64,000 nucleotides of DNA, taken from contig NZ_FNDP01000006.1 in NCBI RefSeq assembly GCF_900100545.1, positions 62,001 to 126,000 of the forward strand, written 5' to 3'. Of this stretch, positions 1 to 8,762 are shown in pieces. The number at the start of each line of letters is the position of its first letter. Within the stretch, counting starts at the first letter, position 1. Origin of the DNA: Pseudobutyrivibrio sp. 49 (GTDB lineage Bacteria > Bacillota > Clostridia > Lachnospirales > Lachnospiraceae). Below the pieces are notes generated by a model. It was given only the letters and a program-made list of their open reading frames with translations, had not been told where the DNA came from and made no database searches. A program made the position numbers and the translations under genes.

Positions 1-275
1 CCAAGGCAAACCTTTTCATAATCCAGTACCAAATCTCTGAAATAATTTGTGATATTAGTTTTTGAAATATGGTAGGAGTTCCGCCCTTCAAAGGCCTCGA
101 AAGTACCGAAGCAAAATGGAGAACAGGCGGCAACCATTGGGTTATTTGGCCTTCTCGCTCCCTTGGCAAAAGCTGTCACCCTGCCTGATTCTTTGGTAAG
201 AATCACAAGTCTCTTATCAAATTCTCCCACATCAGAGCTGGAAAGCACTATTCCAGTAAGGGTAACCAGTCCCAT
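1..275 (-). CDS. recO: DNA repair protein RecO, N-terminal part (cut by window edge)
   Basis: The first 91 codons are present and the rest lies beyond base 1. RecO binds single-stranded DNA and, with RecR, helps RecA displace SSB in RecF-pathway gap repair. The translation begins MGLVTLTGIVLSSSDVGEFD and continues with KRLVILTKESGRVTAFAKGARRP, split here as it matches the RecO N-terminal OB-fold (G-x-V-L, K-E-x-G, A-K-G-A-R-R). The start codon lies 3 bp after the era stop, so translation is probably coupled to era. Era-RecO is a frequent neighbour pair in Firmicutes. The identification is confident; C-terminal integrity cannot be judged. Confidence 0.88.
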   Translation of the reverse strand, partial: MGLVTLTGIVLSSSDVGEFDKRLVILTKESGRVTAFAKGARRPNNPMVAACSPFCFGTFEAFEGRNSYHISKTNITNYFRDLVLDYEKVCL

Positions 276-278
276 TGA

Positions 279-1187
279 TTATAAGTCCTCTTTTTTGTAT
301 CCAAAATTCTTCAGCTCGTAATCGCTGTCTCGCCAATCCTTCTTAACCTTAACAAAGAGCTTAAGATTAACCTTAGCATCTAAAAGCTTCTCAATTTCGT
401 AGCGGGAATTAGTACCAATCTTCTTAATCATGGCACCACCCTTTCCTATGATAATGCCCTTGTGAGAAGTCTTCTCGCAAATGATAGTAGCTTCAATATC
501 CCACATTGCCTTCTTACCTGGACGTTCTTTCATAGTATCAATAGCAATTGCTATACCATGAGGAACCTCGTCGTTAAGGGCATGAAGTGATTTCTCTCTG
601 ATAATCTCTGCGGTGATTTCTCTGAGAGTCTGGTTTGTAACTGTCTCCTCGTCATAGAAAGCAGGTCCTTCTGGAAGATGCTTAAATATAGTAGAAAGAA
701 GATCGTCACAGCCCTCACCGTGAAGAGCAGAAACTGGAACAACCTCGATGAAATCGCACAAATCCTTAAAGGCCTGAATTGTCTCTCCAACTTTTGCACC
801 GTCAGCCATGTCGATTTTGTTGATAACTAAGATAACTGGCGCATCTACTGTGGAAAGAAGCTCTGCGATTTTCTTATCTCCAGCTCCTACCTTTGTATCT
901 GGCTCAATAAGCCAAAGAATAAGATCCACATCGTTGATTGTGCTCTTGGCAGCAGACATCATGTACTCTCCAAGCTTATTCTTTGCCTGGTGCATACCTG
1001 GTGTGTCAAGAAATACAATCTGACCAACCTCTTCATCTGTATAAACAGTCTGAATGCGGTTTCTAGTGGTCTGTGGCTTGTTGCTGGTGATAGCAATCTT
1101 CTGACCAATAATGTGGTTCATAAGTGTGCTCTTTCCAACATTTGGACGACCTACAATTGTTACAAATCCCGATTTAAAATTACTCAT
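279..1187 (-). CDS. era: GTPase Era
   Basis: Era is an essential GTPase that binds the 3' end of 16S rRNA and checks small-subunit assembly. The protein is 302 aa, the usual length. The N-terminal G domain shows the P-loop GRPNVGKS (about residues 13-20), the G3 motif DTPG (about 61-64) and the G4 motif NKID (about 123-126). The C-terminal KH RNA-binding domain shows IIIGKGGAMIKKIG near residue 245. The start is supported by AGAGGAAAAG just upstream. It sits between the M16C peptidase and recO on the same strand. Confidence 0.97.
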   Translation of the reverse strand: MSNFKSGFVTIVGRPNVGKSTLMNHIIGQKIAITSNKPQTTRNRIQTVYTDEEVGQIVFLDTPGMHQAKNKLGEYMMSAAKSTINDVDLILWLIEPDTKVGAGDKKIAELLSTVDAPVILVINKIDMADGAKVGETIQAFKDLCDFIEVVPVSALHGEGCDDLLSTIFKHLPEGPAFYDEETVTNQTLREITAEIIREKSLHALNDEVPHGIAIAIDTMKERPGKKAMWDIEATIICEKTSHKGIIIGKGGAMIKKIGTNSRYEIEKLLDAKVNLKLFVKVKKDWRDSDYELKNFGYKKEDL

Positions 1188-1196
1188 ACTTTTCCT

Positions 1197-4103
1197 CTAA
1201 TATAAACTTTCTATTGAACTAAACAATTCACTATTTTGATTTATCACATTTTCATTACCGACTACGCAGATATGGTGCTGAGCTACGGCTGCATCAATTG
1301 GTGCTGCCAGTGCTCTGATATCTTCTACTGTAGCATCAAGGACTTCATCACGAATTTTCTGAAGATCCTCAAGCTTTAGCTCTGACATGTAACAGCTCAA
1401 GCCCCTAAGTCCTCTCTGGGAAGGTGTAAGAGGTGTATCCATTCCGCTGATAGTTCCAATAATGTATTTCGTCATGTCTCTGTCATCAGCTTCGAAGGCT
1501 CTCAGGTAATCTCCTGTCTCCTCAAATACCTTTAAGGTCTCTGTAAGATTTGGATCGCGGTATGAAACAAAGGCCAAGTCACCCTGACGACTAAGCATCA
1601 TGTTACATCCATACGCACCACCCTGAACTCTGACCTTAATCCAGAAATAATCGTAACCAAGAATGGTACCTAAAATCTTAAAGGCGCCATTATATTCAAA
1701 GCCAGCCTTTCTGAAATCGCCAGCCATGGCTACGTACTGAATCTGCGAAGCATCTTTAAGCGCCTCTTTTACCTCGTGCTCCTCAAACTTAAAGCCACCG
1801 AAATCATATTTCTCCTCTGAAAGAAGTGGTTTAATCTCTCCCACTAATCTCTTTGCCTGACTGAGTACCTCGCTCTTTCCGGTAGAGGATACAATCAATC
1901 TTGATTTAGAGAAGATATATTTACTCAATAAATTTAATTTAGATATAACTTCATCTTTTCTGCTGTCAAAATTCTCTTCTAAGTCCACTAAGAAGCGATA
2001 GAAGGAAATTCCACTGCCAGTTTCTGAGATAGCTGCCTTCTTTGAGAAACCACATCTGGCTCTTGTTGCAGCAATCAAATTACCTCTGCCACTGATATTT
2101 GATTCCATGTGAGATTTCTCAGCTATAATAAGCTCTTTCAAACGCTTCTCATCAGAGAAATCTGTGTGAAGAAGCATCTCCATTGCCAAATCTTTAGCAG
2201 CATCTGCCTCATCGTAGATAAACTTAGAACGAACCTCGAAGGTCATTCTACATTCATCCTTTGTATTATTCACCTCATAAATACCGGTGTTTGTAGTGAT
2301 ACCACCAGTATGGAGATACATCTCATTAGTGAAATCAGTGTATGTGTAATTCTTTGTGTCCATCAAACCGATGAAGCGTTCCAGCATAGACACATATGGA
2401 ATCCACTCAGCACTAATATCACTGATATCGAACACCATGTTAAAGTAATGTATTCCATTTGTGCTAACCTTATGATGAAGCAAGGCAGTGCCATCCTCAT
2501 CATAAACTGCCAAATCTATAGGACGAGCATTTCTTCTAAGATCTAAGCGTGAAAGCATTGGAATCTTCTCTAAGTCCTTCTTTGGAGAAGGAGTCTCCTG
2601 ATATTCCTTTAAGTAAGCTGTATGCTCTACGATTTTCTTAATCTCATCCTTAGAAAGCTTTGATTTTACATATGCTAAATGCTTCTTCAGCTCTTCATCA
2701 TCGGCACCTGTAAGTCCCTGCTTTGGACGAAGTGTAACAATTGATTTATGGTTGTTAGAAAGAAGATAAACATCAGCAATATAATCAAAAAGTCCGTTCT
2801 CAACCCTAGATTTAATTTTCTCCAATACCTCAACAGAATGAAGATGTAAGAATGGCTGGTTCTTATCGTACAGCCAGCTGTCTAAAAGCTGAAGACCAAT
2901 AATAAGTCCCTTTGGTGCACTACCGAAGTCCAACTCTCTTGCTCTAAACTGTTCTCCGTTAATGGAAGCAAAAAGAGTTTTCTTATCAATACCCTTTTTG
3001 ATTTCCTTCTCAAGAGTGCTCTCAATAATATTAACGAACTTATCCTTATCCTCTTCGTTGGCTCCACGAGCTACGATGCTAAAGAACATCTGACGCTGTG
3101 AGGACTCAAAAGAACACTCTACATCCTCAGCGATATTAGCATCAATAAGTGCCTGGTAAAGTGGAGCGCCTGGCGCAGAAACTAAAGCGTAATTTAATAT
3201 ATCGAATGCACGGTACATATTAGGATCTAAAACATCGCCGATACATACGTTGTAAGAAAGATAAGCGTTGTTCTCGATTTCCTGATCCTCGGCAATAGAA
3301 TAATCAATAGTCTTCTCCACCGGCTTATCAAAAGGCTTCTGCATCTGAATCTCAGAATCTACCTCGAGATAATCATAGTAGCGGAGATATTTTGTATCTA
3401 AATACTCTAAAAGGTCATCTATATCAACATTACCATAGACATATATATATGAATTGCTTGGATGATAATACTTGCTGTGGAAGGCAAGGAAATCCTCGTA
3501 GGTAAGATTAGGTATTTCCTTTGGATCTCCGCCTGACTCAATAGCATAAGTAGTATCTGGGAAAAGCGAATTCAAAATCTGACGATTAAGAACATCATCT
3601 GGTGAAGAGTATGCACCCTTCATTTCGTTGTAAACGACACCATTAATTGTCAAATCGCTGTTCTCATCTTCCATCTCATAGTGCCAGCCCTCCTGCTCAA
3701 ATATCTCACGATACTTGTAGATATTTGGATGGAAAACTGCATCCATATATACATCAATGAGGTTCATATAATCGTTGTCATTGGTGCTGGCAATTGGATA
3801 TACAGTTTTGTCTGGATATGTAATGGCATTAAGGAAAGTATTAAGGCTTCCTTTTACCAACTCAACAAATGGGTCCTTAACAGGATATTTGTCTGAACCA
3901 CAGAGAACTGTGTGCTCAACAATATGTGCTACACCAGTAGAATCCTTAGGTGGTGTTCTAAATCCTACATAAAAAACCTTGTTATCATCGTCATTTGAAA
4001 TAAAACAAATTCTAGCCTTTGTCTTCTTGTGTTCAAAAATAAATCCGAGGGAATCCAGCCCCTCAAGCTTTTCTTCCTTTAATAATTCATATGCTTTGTT
4101 CAT
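1197..4103 (-). CDS. M16C family zinc metallopeptidase (presequence-protease-like)
   Basis: This is a 968-aa insulinase-superfamily protease of the single-chain M16C type, to which PreP and falcilysin belong. The inverted zinc motif HxxEH is HIVEH at residues 60-64, followed by TVLCGS, typical of M16C. The rest has the four-domain length of the family, with an R/Y-type active-site completion region near the C-terminus (RVQGGAYGCN). No signal peptide is seen, so it should be cytosolic and degrade medium-size peptides. The gene ends 9 bp before era. The bacterial physiological substrate is unknown. Confidence 0.92.
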   Translation of the reverse strand: MNKAYELLKEEKLEGLDSLGFIFEHKKTKARICFISNDDDNKVFYVGFRTPPKDSTGVAHIVEHTVLCGSDKYPVKDPFVELVKGSLNTFLNAITYPDKTVYPIASTNDNDYMNLIDVYMDAVFHPNIYKYREIFEQEGWHYEMEDENSDLTINGVVYNEMKGAYSSPDDVLNRQILNSLFPDTTYAIESGGDPKEIPNLTYEDFLAFHSKYYHPSNSYIYVYGNVDIDDLLEYLDTKYLRYYDYLEVDSEIQMQKPFDKPVEKTIDYSIAEDQEIENNAYLSYNVCIGDVLDPNMYRAFDILNYALVSAPGAPLYQALIDANIAEDVECSFESSQRQMFFSIVARGANEEDKDKFVNIIESTLEKEIKKGIDKKTLFASINGEQFRARELDFGSAPKGLIIGLQLLDSWLYDKNQPFLHLHSVEVLEKIKSRVENGLFDYIADVYLLSNNHKSIVTLRPKQGLTGADDEELKKHLAYVKSKLSKDEIKKIVEHTAYLKEYQETPSPKKDLEKIPMLSRLDLRRNARPIDLAVYDEDGTALLHHKVSTNGIHYFNMVFDISDISAEWIPYVSMLERFIGLMDTKNYTYTDFTNEMYLHTGGITTNTGIYEVNNTKDECRMTFEVRSKFIYDEADAAKDLAMEMLLHTDFSDEKRLKELIIAEKSHMESNISGRGNLIAATRARCGFSKKAAISETGSGISFYRFLVDLEENFDSRKDEVISKLNLLSKYIFSKSRLIVSSTGKSEVLSQAKRLVGEIKPLLSEEKYDFGGFKFEEHEVKEALKDASQIQYVAMAGDFRKAGFEYNGAFKILGTILGYDYFWIKVRVQGGAYGCNMMLSRQGDLAFVSYRDPNLTETLKVFEETGDYLRAFEADDRDMTKYIIGTISGMDTPLTPSQRGLRGLSCYMSELKLEDLQKIRDEVLDATVEDIRALAAPIDAAVAQHHICVVGNENVINQNSELFSSIESLY

Positions 4104-4152
4104 TAATTAGTATTACCCCTTCTAGTCCCTTCTAATGTTACTCAAAATTTTC

Positions 4153-5034
4153 CTATAAATCTTTCTTTATATGTACATCAAGTTGATTAAAGCAAATCTC
4201 GATACCAGCTTTATCAAATCTATTTTTAACTTCCTCTAATACTGCCCATTTTGTAGGCCAGAAGTATTCTGTCTCCACCCAAAATCGAAGTCCTATCTGA
4301 ACTGCGCTATCACCAAGTTCAGAAACGAAAGTCTGAATTGGCTCTGATGTAATGATGTGGTCCTGCTTTTCAGCAATCTCCATCATAATCTCTTTTGCCT
4401 TTTTAATATCACTGTCATAGCTGATTCCAACTGTCTCATTAAACATTCTTCTTGTCATAGAAGTGCAGTTTGTCAGAGAAGCCGATGAAAGTGTACCATT
4501 TGGAATCTGAACCATACGGCCATCTATCATTTTAAGAGTAGTGTAGATGATATTAATCTTCTCTACTTTGCCTTCCTGACCTGTTGCATGCTCAATAATA
4601 TAATTTCCAACTCTAAATGGGTGCATCAAAAGAATAAGCACGCCGCCTGCAAAATTAGAGAGCGCCCCCTGCAAGGCAAGACCGATGGTGACACCGAGAC
4701 CTGCTACCGCTGCAGATATTGATGTAGTGGTAACTCCAAATAATCCTAATATGATAGTAATTAAGATAATGTAGAAAATCCATTTAAGAACTGATTCTAG
4801 AAATGTCTCAACTCCTGGATCAACATCACGAAGATTCATAGCCTTATGAAAAAGCTTTATGATTCCTTTGATGATTTGTGTACCTATTATAAAAACAATA
4901 AGCGCTAATACTGCGCACCAAAAGAAACTCCAAAATTTAGGAATTAAATTTTCTATCTGCTGCTGAAGAACACCTTTTTGAATATCTTCCACTAATTCCT
5001 CAGCTGTTACAGGGGTAGCTTCCAATAATAACAT
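4153..5034 (-). CDS. MscS-family mechanosensitive ion channel
   Basis: A 293-aa small-conductance mechanosensitive channel that relieves turgor on hypo-osmotic shock. There are three predicted membrane segments at about residues 35-58, 80-105 and 108-145. The third carries the pore-lining G/A-rich pattern (GLALQGALSNFAGGVLIL), then HPFRVGNYI and the cytosolic beta and alpha/beta domains. The length matches the basic MscS form without extra sensor domains. It is the last gene before the peptidase-era-recO group and is separated from the upstream DUF1015 gene by a strong terminator hairpin, so it probably has its own promoter. Confidence 0.93.
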   Translation of the reverse strand: MLLLEATPVTAEELVEDIQKGVLQQQIENLIPKFWSFFWCAVLALIVFIIGTQIIKGIIKLFHKAMNLRDVDPGVETFLESVLKWIFYIILITIILGLFGVTTTSISAAVAGLGVTIGLALQGALSNFAGGVLILLMHPFRVGNYIIEHATGQEGKVEKINIIYTTLKMIDGRMVQIPNGTLSSASLTNCTSMTRRMFNETVGISYDSDIKKAKEIMMEIAEKQDHIITSEPIQTFVSELGDSAVQIGLRFWVETEYFWPTKWAVLEEVKNRFDKAGIEICFNQLDVHIKKDL

Positions 5035-5084
5035 TTATTATTCCTCCCTACTTACAATCCGTAATATTATAGCACAATGCCATC

Positions 5085-5188
5085 AAAAAAACACCTTGTT
5101 ACACTCTCAAGCCTTAGATATTACTCCGCTCAGCTGAAGAAAGCTTCGCTTGAGTAACACTAAGAGCTTGATAGTTACAAGGTGTTTT
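5085..5188 (-). terminator. Long terminator hairpin after the leu/ilv/ser operon
   Basis: Arms AAAACACCTTGT (5088-5099) and ACAAGGTGTTTT (5177-5188) pair perfectly. The stem continues imperfectly inward through CTTAG/CTAAG blocks into a roughly 100-nt hairpin. On the minus strand the hairpin is followed by seven T (5091-5085), so it should end transcripts from the DUF1015 gene. The interior resembles a second hairpin at 40010-40078, and the 15-mer at 5098-5112 recurs at 30084-30098. It may therefore belong to a dispersed repeat family rather than being only a terminator. Confidence 0.8.
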
Positions 5189-5204
5189 ATAAAATTATTT
5201 CACT

Positions 5205-6440
5205 CTATATTTTATGGATGAATAATCCACTACGCAGTTTTGGCTCAAACCAGGTACTCTTAGGTGGCATTAATAGTCCTGCATCAGCCACATCAAACAG
5301 TTCCTGAATACTGGTTGGATACATAGCAAAAGCCACTTTGCAATCACTATTACAGCGACGCTCCAATTCCTCCAAGCCTCTTATACCACCGACAAAATCA
5401 ATTCTGTCGTCTGTTTTAGGATCTGTGATGCCTAAAAGTGGCTCTAAAACAAGATTTTGAAGAAGAGATACATCAAGTCCTTCTACCGGGTCATCCACCA
5501 TAAGCTCAGACTTAACCTGGCATAAATACCAGGTTTCCTCTAAAAGCATGCTCCACTGACCTTTTTTTCTTGGTCTGATTGGACAATCCGAAGTTTCTAA
5601 AATTTCTACGATTGAATCAAGCTCCTCTAAAAGCTCCTCTGGTGCAAGTCCATTTAAATCCTTTAAAACTCTGTTATAATCGTAAATCTTAAGTTCTTCA
5701 TCTGGGAAGAGCACTGACAAAAAGAAATTAAAATCTTCTTTTCCTGTGTAATTAGGATTCTCAGCTCTGCGCTTTAATCCTACTTTCACAGCACTGGCTG
5801 CACGATGATGACCATCAGCAATGTAGATGCTGTCCATCTTATCAAAAGCTGTGGCAATCAAAGCCTTATCCATCATCCTATCAATAACCCAGCATCGATG
5901 TCTGATCCCATCTTCCGCTGTAAAATCATATACTGGCTGGCGGCTCTTTATCTTTGAAACTACTCCACTGATGGTAGAATCCGCCTTGTATGCCAAAAAT
6001 ATTGGTCCTGTCTGAGCGCTACAGGTATCCACGTGTCTGATTCTGTCCTGCTCTTTTTCCGCTCTTGTATTTTCATGTTTTTTAATTACAGAATTCTGAT
6101 AATCATCAATAGATGAGCATGCGACAATTCCAGTCTGCGAGCGACCATCCATGGTGAGCTCATAAACATAATAAAAATCATCAGCATCCTGCATAAAGCG
6201 GCCATCACTAATCCACTGATTTAGCATATCTGCCGCCTTGTTATAAACAGCATCAGAATACATATCTACATCCTCGGCAAACTGTGTTTCTGGTCTGTCG
6301 ATTGAAAGAAATGAATTTGGCTGTTCCTTTACCTTCTCGTAAGCTTCTTTTCTGCTATAAACATCATAAGGAAGGGCTGCTATAACAGCAGCCTCTTCCT
6401 TAGTTGGACGTATAGCCTTAAATGGTAATATCGTCGCCAT
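5205..6440 (-). CDS. DUF1015 family protein in the serine operon
   Basis: A 411-aa cytosolic protein of the DUF1015 family. The most conserved stretch visible is IADGHHRAASA (about residues 205-215), which resembles the G-H-x-R signature of ParB/Srx-type nucleotide-binding folds. The gene begins 2 bp after serA and closes an operon containing serA and serC but no recognisable phosphoserine phosphatase. In many Clostridia, DUF1015 genes sit next to serA/serC, so a role in serine metabolism is likely. I infer phosphoserine handling as a possibility; the sequence does not prove the reaction. A serine-kinase-like or regulatory role would also fit the motif. Confidence 0.85.
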   Translation of the reverse strand: MATILPFKAIRPTKEEAAVIAALPYDVYSRKEAYEKVKEQPNSFLSIDRPETQFAEDVDMYSDAVYNKAADMLNQWISDGRFMQDADDFYYVYELTMDGRSQTGIVACSSIDDYQNSVIKKHENTRAEKEQDRIRHVDTCSAQTGPIFLAYKADSTISGVVSKIKSRQPVYDFTAEDGIRHRCWVIDRMMDKALIATAFDKMDSIYIADGHHRAASAVKVGLKRRAENPNYTGKEDFNFFLSVLFPDEELKIYDYNRVLKDLNGLAPEELLEELDSIVEILETSDCPIRPRKKGQWSMLLEETWYLCQVKSELMVDDPVEGLDVSLLQNLVLEPLLGITDPKTDDRIDFVGGIRGLEELERRCNSDCKVAFAMYPTSIQELFDVADAGLLMPPKSTWFEPKLRSGLFIHKI

Positions 6441-6442
6441 TT

Positions 6443-7606
6443 TTATTTAACCACCCTTACTTTTATTACTCCTTCTACCTTCTCGATTTCTGATACAACT
6501 GAATCGCTAAGCTTTGAGCCTAAATCAAGGAGTGTATACGCATAGTCGCCACGGCTCTTATTTGTCATATCTTCAACGTTAACATTGTCGTTACTAAGAA
6601 TTGTAGTAAACGAAGCAATAAGACCGGCTTTATTCTTGTGGAGAATAGCCACACGAGACTCTGCAGAGCAGATTCCCATATCGCAGTCTGGATAATTTAC
6701 TGAATGAGTAATGTTTCCATTCTCCATGTAATCCATTACTTCCTTAACTGCCATAACTGCACAATTATCCTCAGCCTCCTCTGTAGAAGCGCCAAGGTGA
6801 GGTGTACAGATAACACCCTTCTTACCAGCAACAGTTGGATTTGCAAAGTCTGTTACGTAATGGCGAACCTTTCCTGCCTCGATGCCGTCAAGTACAGCCT
6901 TCTCATCAACAAGAAGATCACGGGCAAAGTTAAGAATAACAACCCCCTTCTTCATCATCTGAACAGCCTCTTTATTAATCATGCCCTTTGTTGCATCAAG
7001 AAGTGGTACGTGAACTGTAATGAAATCGCACTCTCTATAGATGTCCTCAACGTTAGTAACGTGCTTTACATTTCTAGAAAGATTCCAAGCTGCATTTACA
7101 GAAATGTATGGGTCATAACCAAGAACTTCCATACCAAGACGGTTAGCATCGTTAGCTACCTTTACACCGATTGCACCAAGTCCGATAACACCCAGCTTCT
7201 TTCCAGCAATCTCTGTACCAGCGAAAGCCTTCTTAGCCTTCTCTGCAGTCTTGCCAATGTTCTCATCATCCTTGTTATCAAGTACCCAGTTGATACCGCC
7301 AACGATATCACGGCTTGCAAGAAGCATTCCAGCAAAAACAAGCTCCTTAACACCATTTGCATTTGCACCAGGTGTATTGAAAACAACAATACCTTCCTCT
7401 GCGCACTTATCAAGTGGAATATTATTTACACCTGCACCAGCACGAGCAACACATGCAAGCTTGTCACCAAGCTCGATGTCATGCATAGCAGCTGAACGTA
7501 CTAAGACTGCATCTGCGTCGCTGATGTTCTCAACCTTCTTATAGTCTGTAGAGAAGAGCTCTAAGCCCTTGTCAGAAATTGGATTTAAGCAATTAAAAGT
7601 AAACAT
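6443..7606 (-). CDS. serA: D-3-phosphoglycerate dehydrogenase (short form with ACT domain)
   Basis: It oxidises 3-phosphoglycerate to 3-phosphohydroxypyruvate with NAD, the first step of serine synthesis. At 387 aa it is the short type that lacks the intervening ASB domain. Visible features are the NAD loop LGVIGLGAIG (about residue 138), the TVHVPL segment, the catalytic His in CTPHLGAST, and a C-terminal ACT domain (VAILHKNKAGLIASFTTIL) that probably senses serine. The start codon overlaps the serC stop by one base (TAATG), giving tight translational coupling. DUF1015 follows after 2 bp. Confidence 0.97.
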   Translation of the reverse strand: MFTFNCLNPISDKGLELFSTDYKKVENISDADAVLVRSAAMHDIELGDKLACVARAGAGVNNIPLDKCAEEGIVVFNTPGANANGVKELVFAGMLLASRDIVGGINWVLDNKDDENIGKTAEKAKKAFAGTEIAGKKLGVIGLGAIGVKVANDANRLGMEVLGYDPYISVNAAWNLSRNVKHVTNVEDIYRECDFITVHVPLLDATKGMINKEAVQMMKKGVVILNFARDLLVDEKAVLDGIEAGKVRHYVTDFANPTVAGKKGVICTPHLGASTEEAEDNCAVMAVKEVMDYMENGNITHSVNYPDCDMGICSAESRVAILHKNKAGLIASFTTILSNDNVNVEDMTNKSRGDYAYTLLDLGSKLSDSVVSEIEKVEGVIKVRVVK

Positions 7607-8688
7607 TAGGCATTCTCCTCCTCAAACTTCTTCATAAACTCAACAAGCTTCTCAACACCTTCGATTGGCATTGCGTTGTAGATAGAAGCTCTCATACCGC
7701 CAACAGTTCTGTGTCCCTTAAGGTTTACAAATCCTGCTGCTGTAGCCTCCTTTACAAACTTAGCATCAAGCTCTTCGTTACCTGTAACAAAAGGAACATT
7801 CATAAGTGAACGGTCTTCCTTTCTAACAGTACCCTTGAAAAGCTTTGAAGAATCAAGGTAATCATATAAAATCTTAGCCTTCTTCTCGTTAAGCTCCTTC
7901 ATCGCTTTAAGTCCGCCATTCTTAAGAAGCCACTTGAACACCTTGCCACAGATGTAGATATCGTAGCATGGAGGCGTGTTGTAAAGGCTGTCGTTGTCTG
8001 CCTGTGTCTTATACTTAAGCATTGTAGGTGTGCCTGGAAGAACATCATCACGGATAAGATCCTCACGGATGATAACGATAACCATACCTGCTGGTCCTAC
8101 ATTCTTCTGAACACCACCATAGATGATGCCGTACTTTGTTACATCAACTGGCTCAGAAAGGAAGCATGAGCTAACGTCTGCTACCAAGTCCTTACCCTTT
8201 GTATTTGGAAGAGTTTTGAACTTTGTGCCGTAGATTGTATTGTTCTCACAGATATATACATAGTCCATATCATCTGTAATAGGAAGGTCCGAACAATCTG
8301 GAATATAGCTGAAGGTCTCATCTGCTGAGGATGCAAGCTCTACAGCCTCGCCGTACATCTTTGCTTCCTGAAATGCCTTCTTAGCCCACTGACCTGTGAT
8401 AATATAACCAGCCTTCTTATTCTTCATAAGGTTCATAGGAATAGCTGCAAACTGCTGGCTGGCTCCACCCTGAAGGAAAAGAACTTTGTAATTGTCAGGA
8501 ATGTTCATAAGCTTTCTGATGTCAGCTTCTGCATCTTTGATAATCTCATCAAAAACCTTGGAACGATGGCTCATCTCCATAACTGACATGCCACAGCCCT
8601 TATAATCAAGCATCTCATCTGCTGCTTCCTTAAGAACCTCCTCCGGCAATACTGCTGGTCCTGCACTAAAATTGAAAACTCTGCTCAT
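7606..8688 (-). CDS. serC: Phosphoserine aminotransferase
   Basis: A PLP enzyme converting 3-phosphohydroxypyruvate and glutamate to phosphoserine. The protein starts MSRVFNFSAGPAVLPEEVL, the family's typical N-terminus. I place the start at 8688, preceded by GAAAGGAG, and not at an upstream in-frame ATG at 8742. That gives the usual 360 aa. The PLP lysine is in YGGVQKNVGPAG, and the C-terminal GHRTVGGMRASIYNA motif is present. It overlaps serA by one base and follows ilvB after about 65 bp that contain two hairpins. Confidence 0.97.
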   Translation of the reverse strand: MSRVFNFSAGPAVLPEEVLKEAADEMLDYKGCGMSVMEMSHRSKVFDEIIKDAEADIRKLMNIPDNYKVLFLQGGASQQFAAIPMNLMKNKKAGYIITGQWAKKAFQEAKMYGEAVELASSADETFSYIPDCSDLPITDDMDYVYICENNTIYGTKFKTLPNTKGKDLVADVSSCFLSEPVDVTKYGIIYGGVQKNVGPAGMVIVIIREDLIRDDVLPGTPTMLKYKTQADNDSLYNTPPCYDIYICGKVFKWLLKNGGLKAMKELNEKKAKILYDYLDSSKLFKGTVRKEDRSLMNVPFVTGNEELDAKFVKEATAAGFVNLKGHRTVGGMRASIYNAMPIEGVEKLVEFMKKFEEENA

Positions 8689-8708
8689 TACAATAAATCT
8701 CCTTTCGT

Positions 8709-8762
8709 CGGCCTTCGGCCTCCTGATGTTCAAAATCTTCACTCCGTTCGATTTTAAACATC
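8709..8762 (-). promoter_or_regulatory. Two hairpins between ilvB and serC
   Basis: A 13-bp stem with one G-U pair joins 8750-8762 and 8725-8737 around a 12-nt loop, and it encloses the ilvB stop codon at 8754-8756. A second hairpin, GGCC-TTC-GGCC (8710-8720), lies just upstream of the serC ribosome site. Neither is followed by a T run on the minus strand. They are more likely to affect mRNA processing, stability or translation of the ser part of the operon than to terminate it. The function is inferred only from the pairing. Confidence 0.55.

Noticed and set aside
6704-7495. Long plus-strand open frame of 263 codons opposite serA
   Set aside because: It is a mirror of codon bias in serA, with a Cys/Asn-rich translation, no family similarity and no ribosome site.
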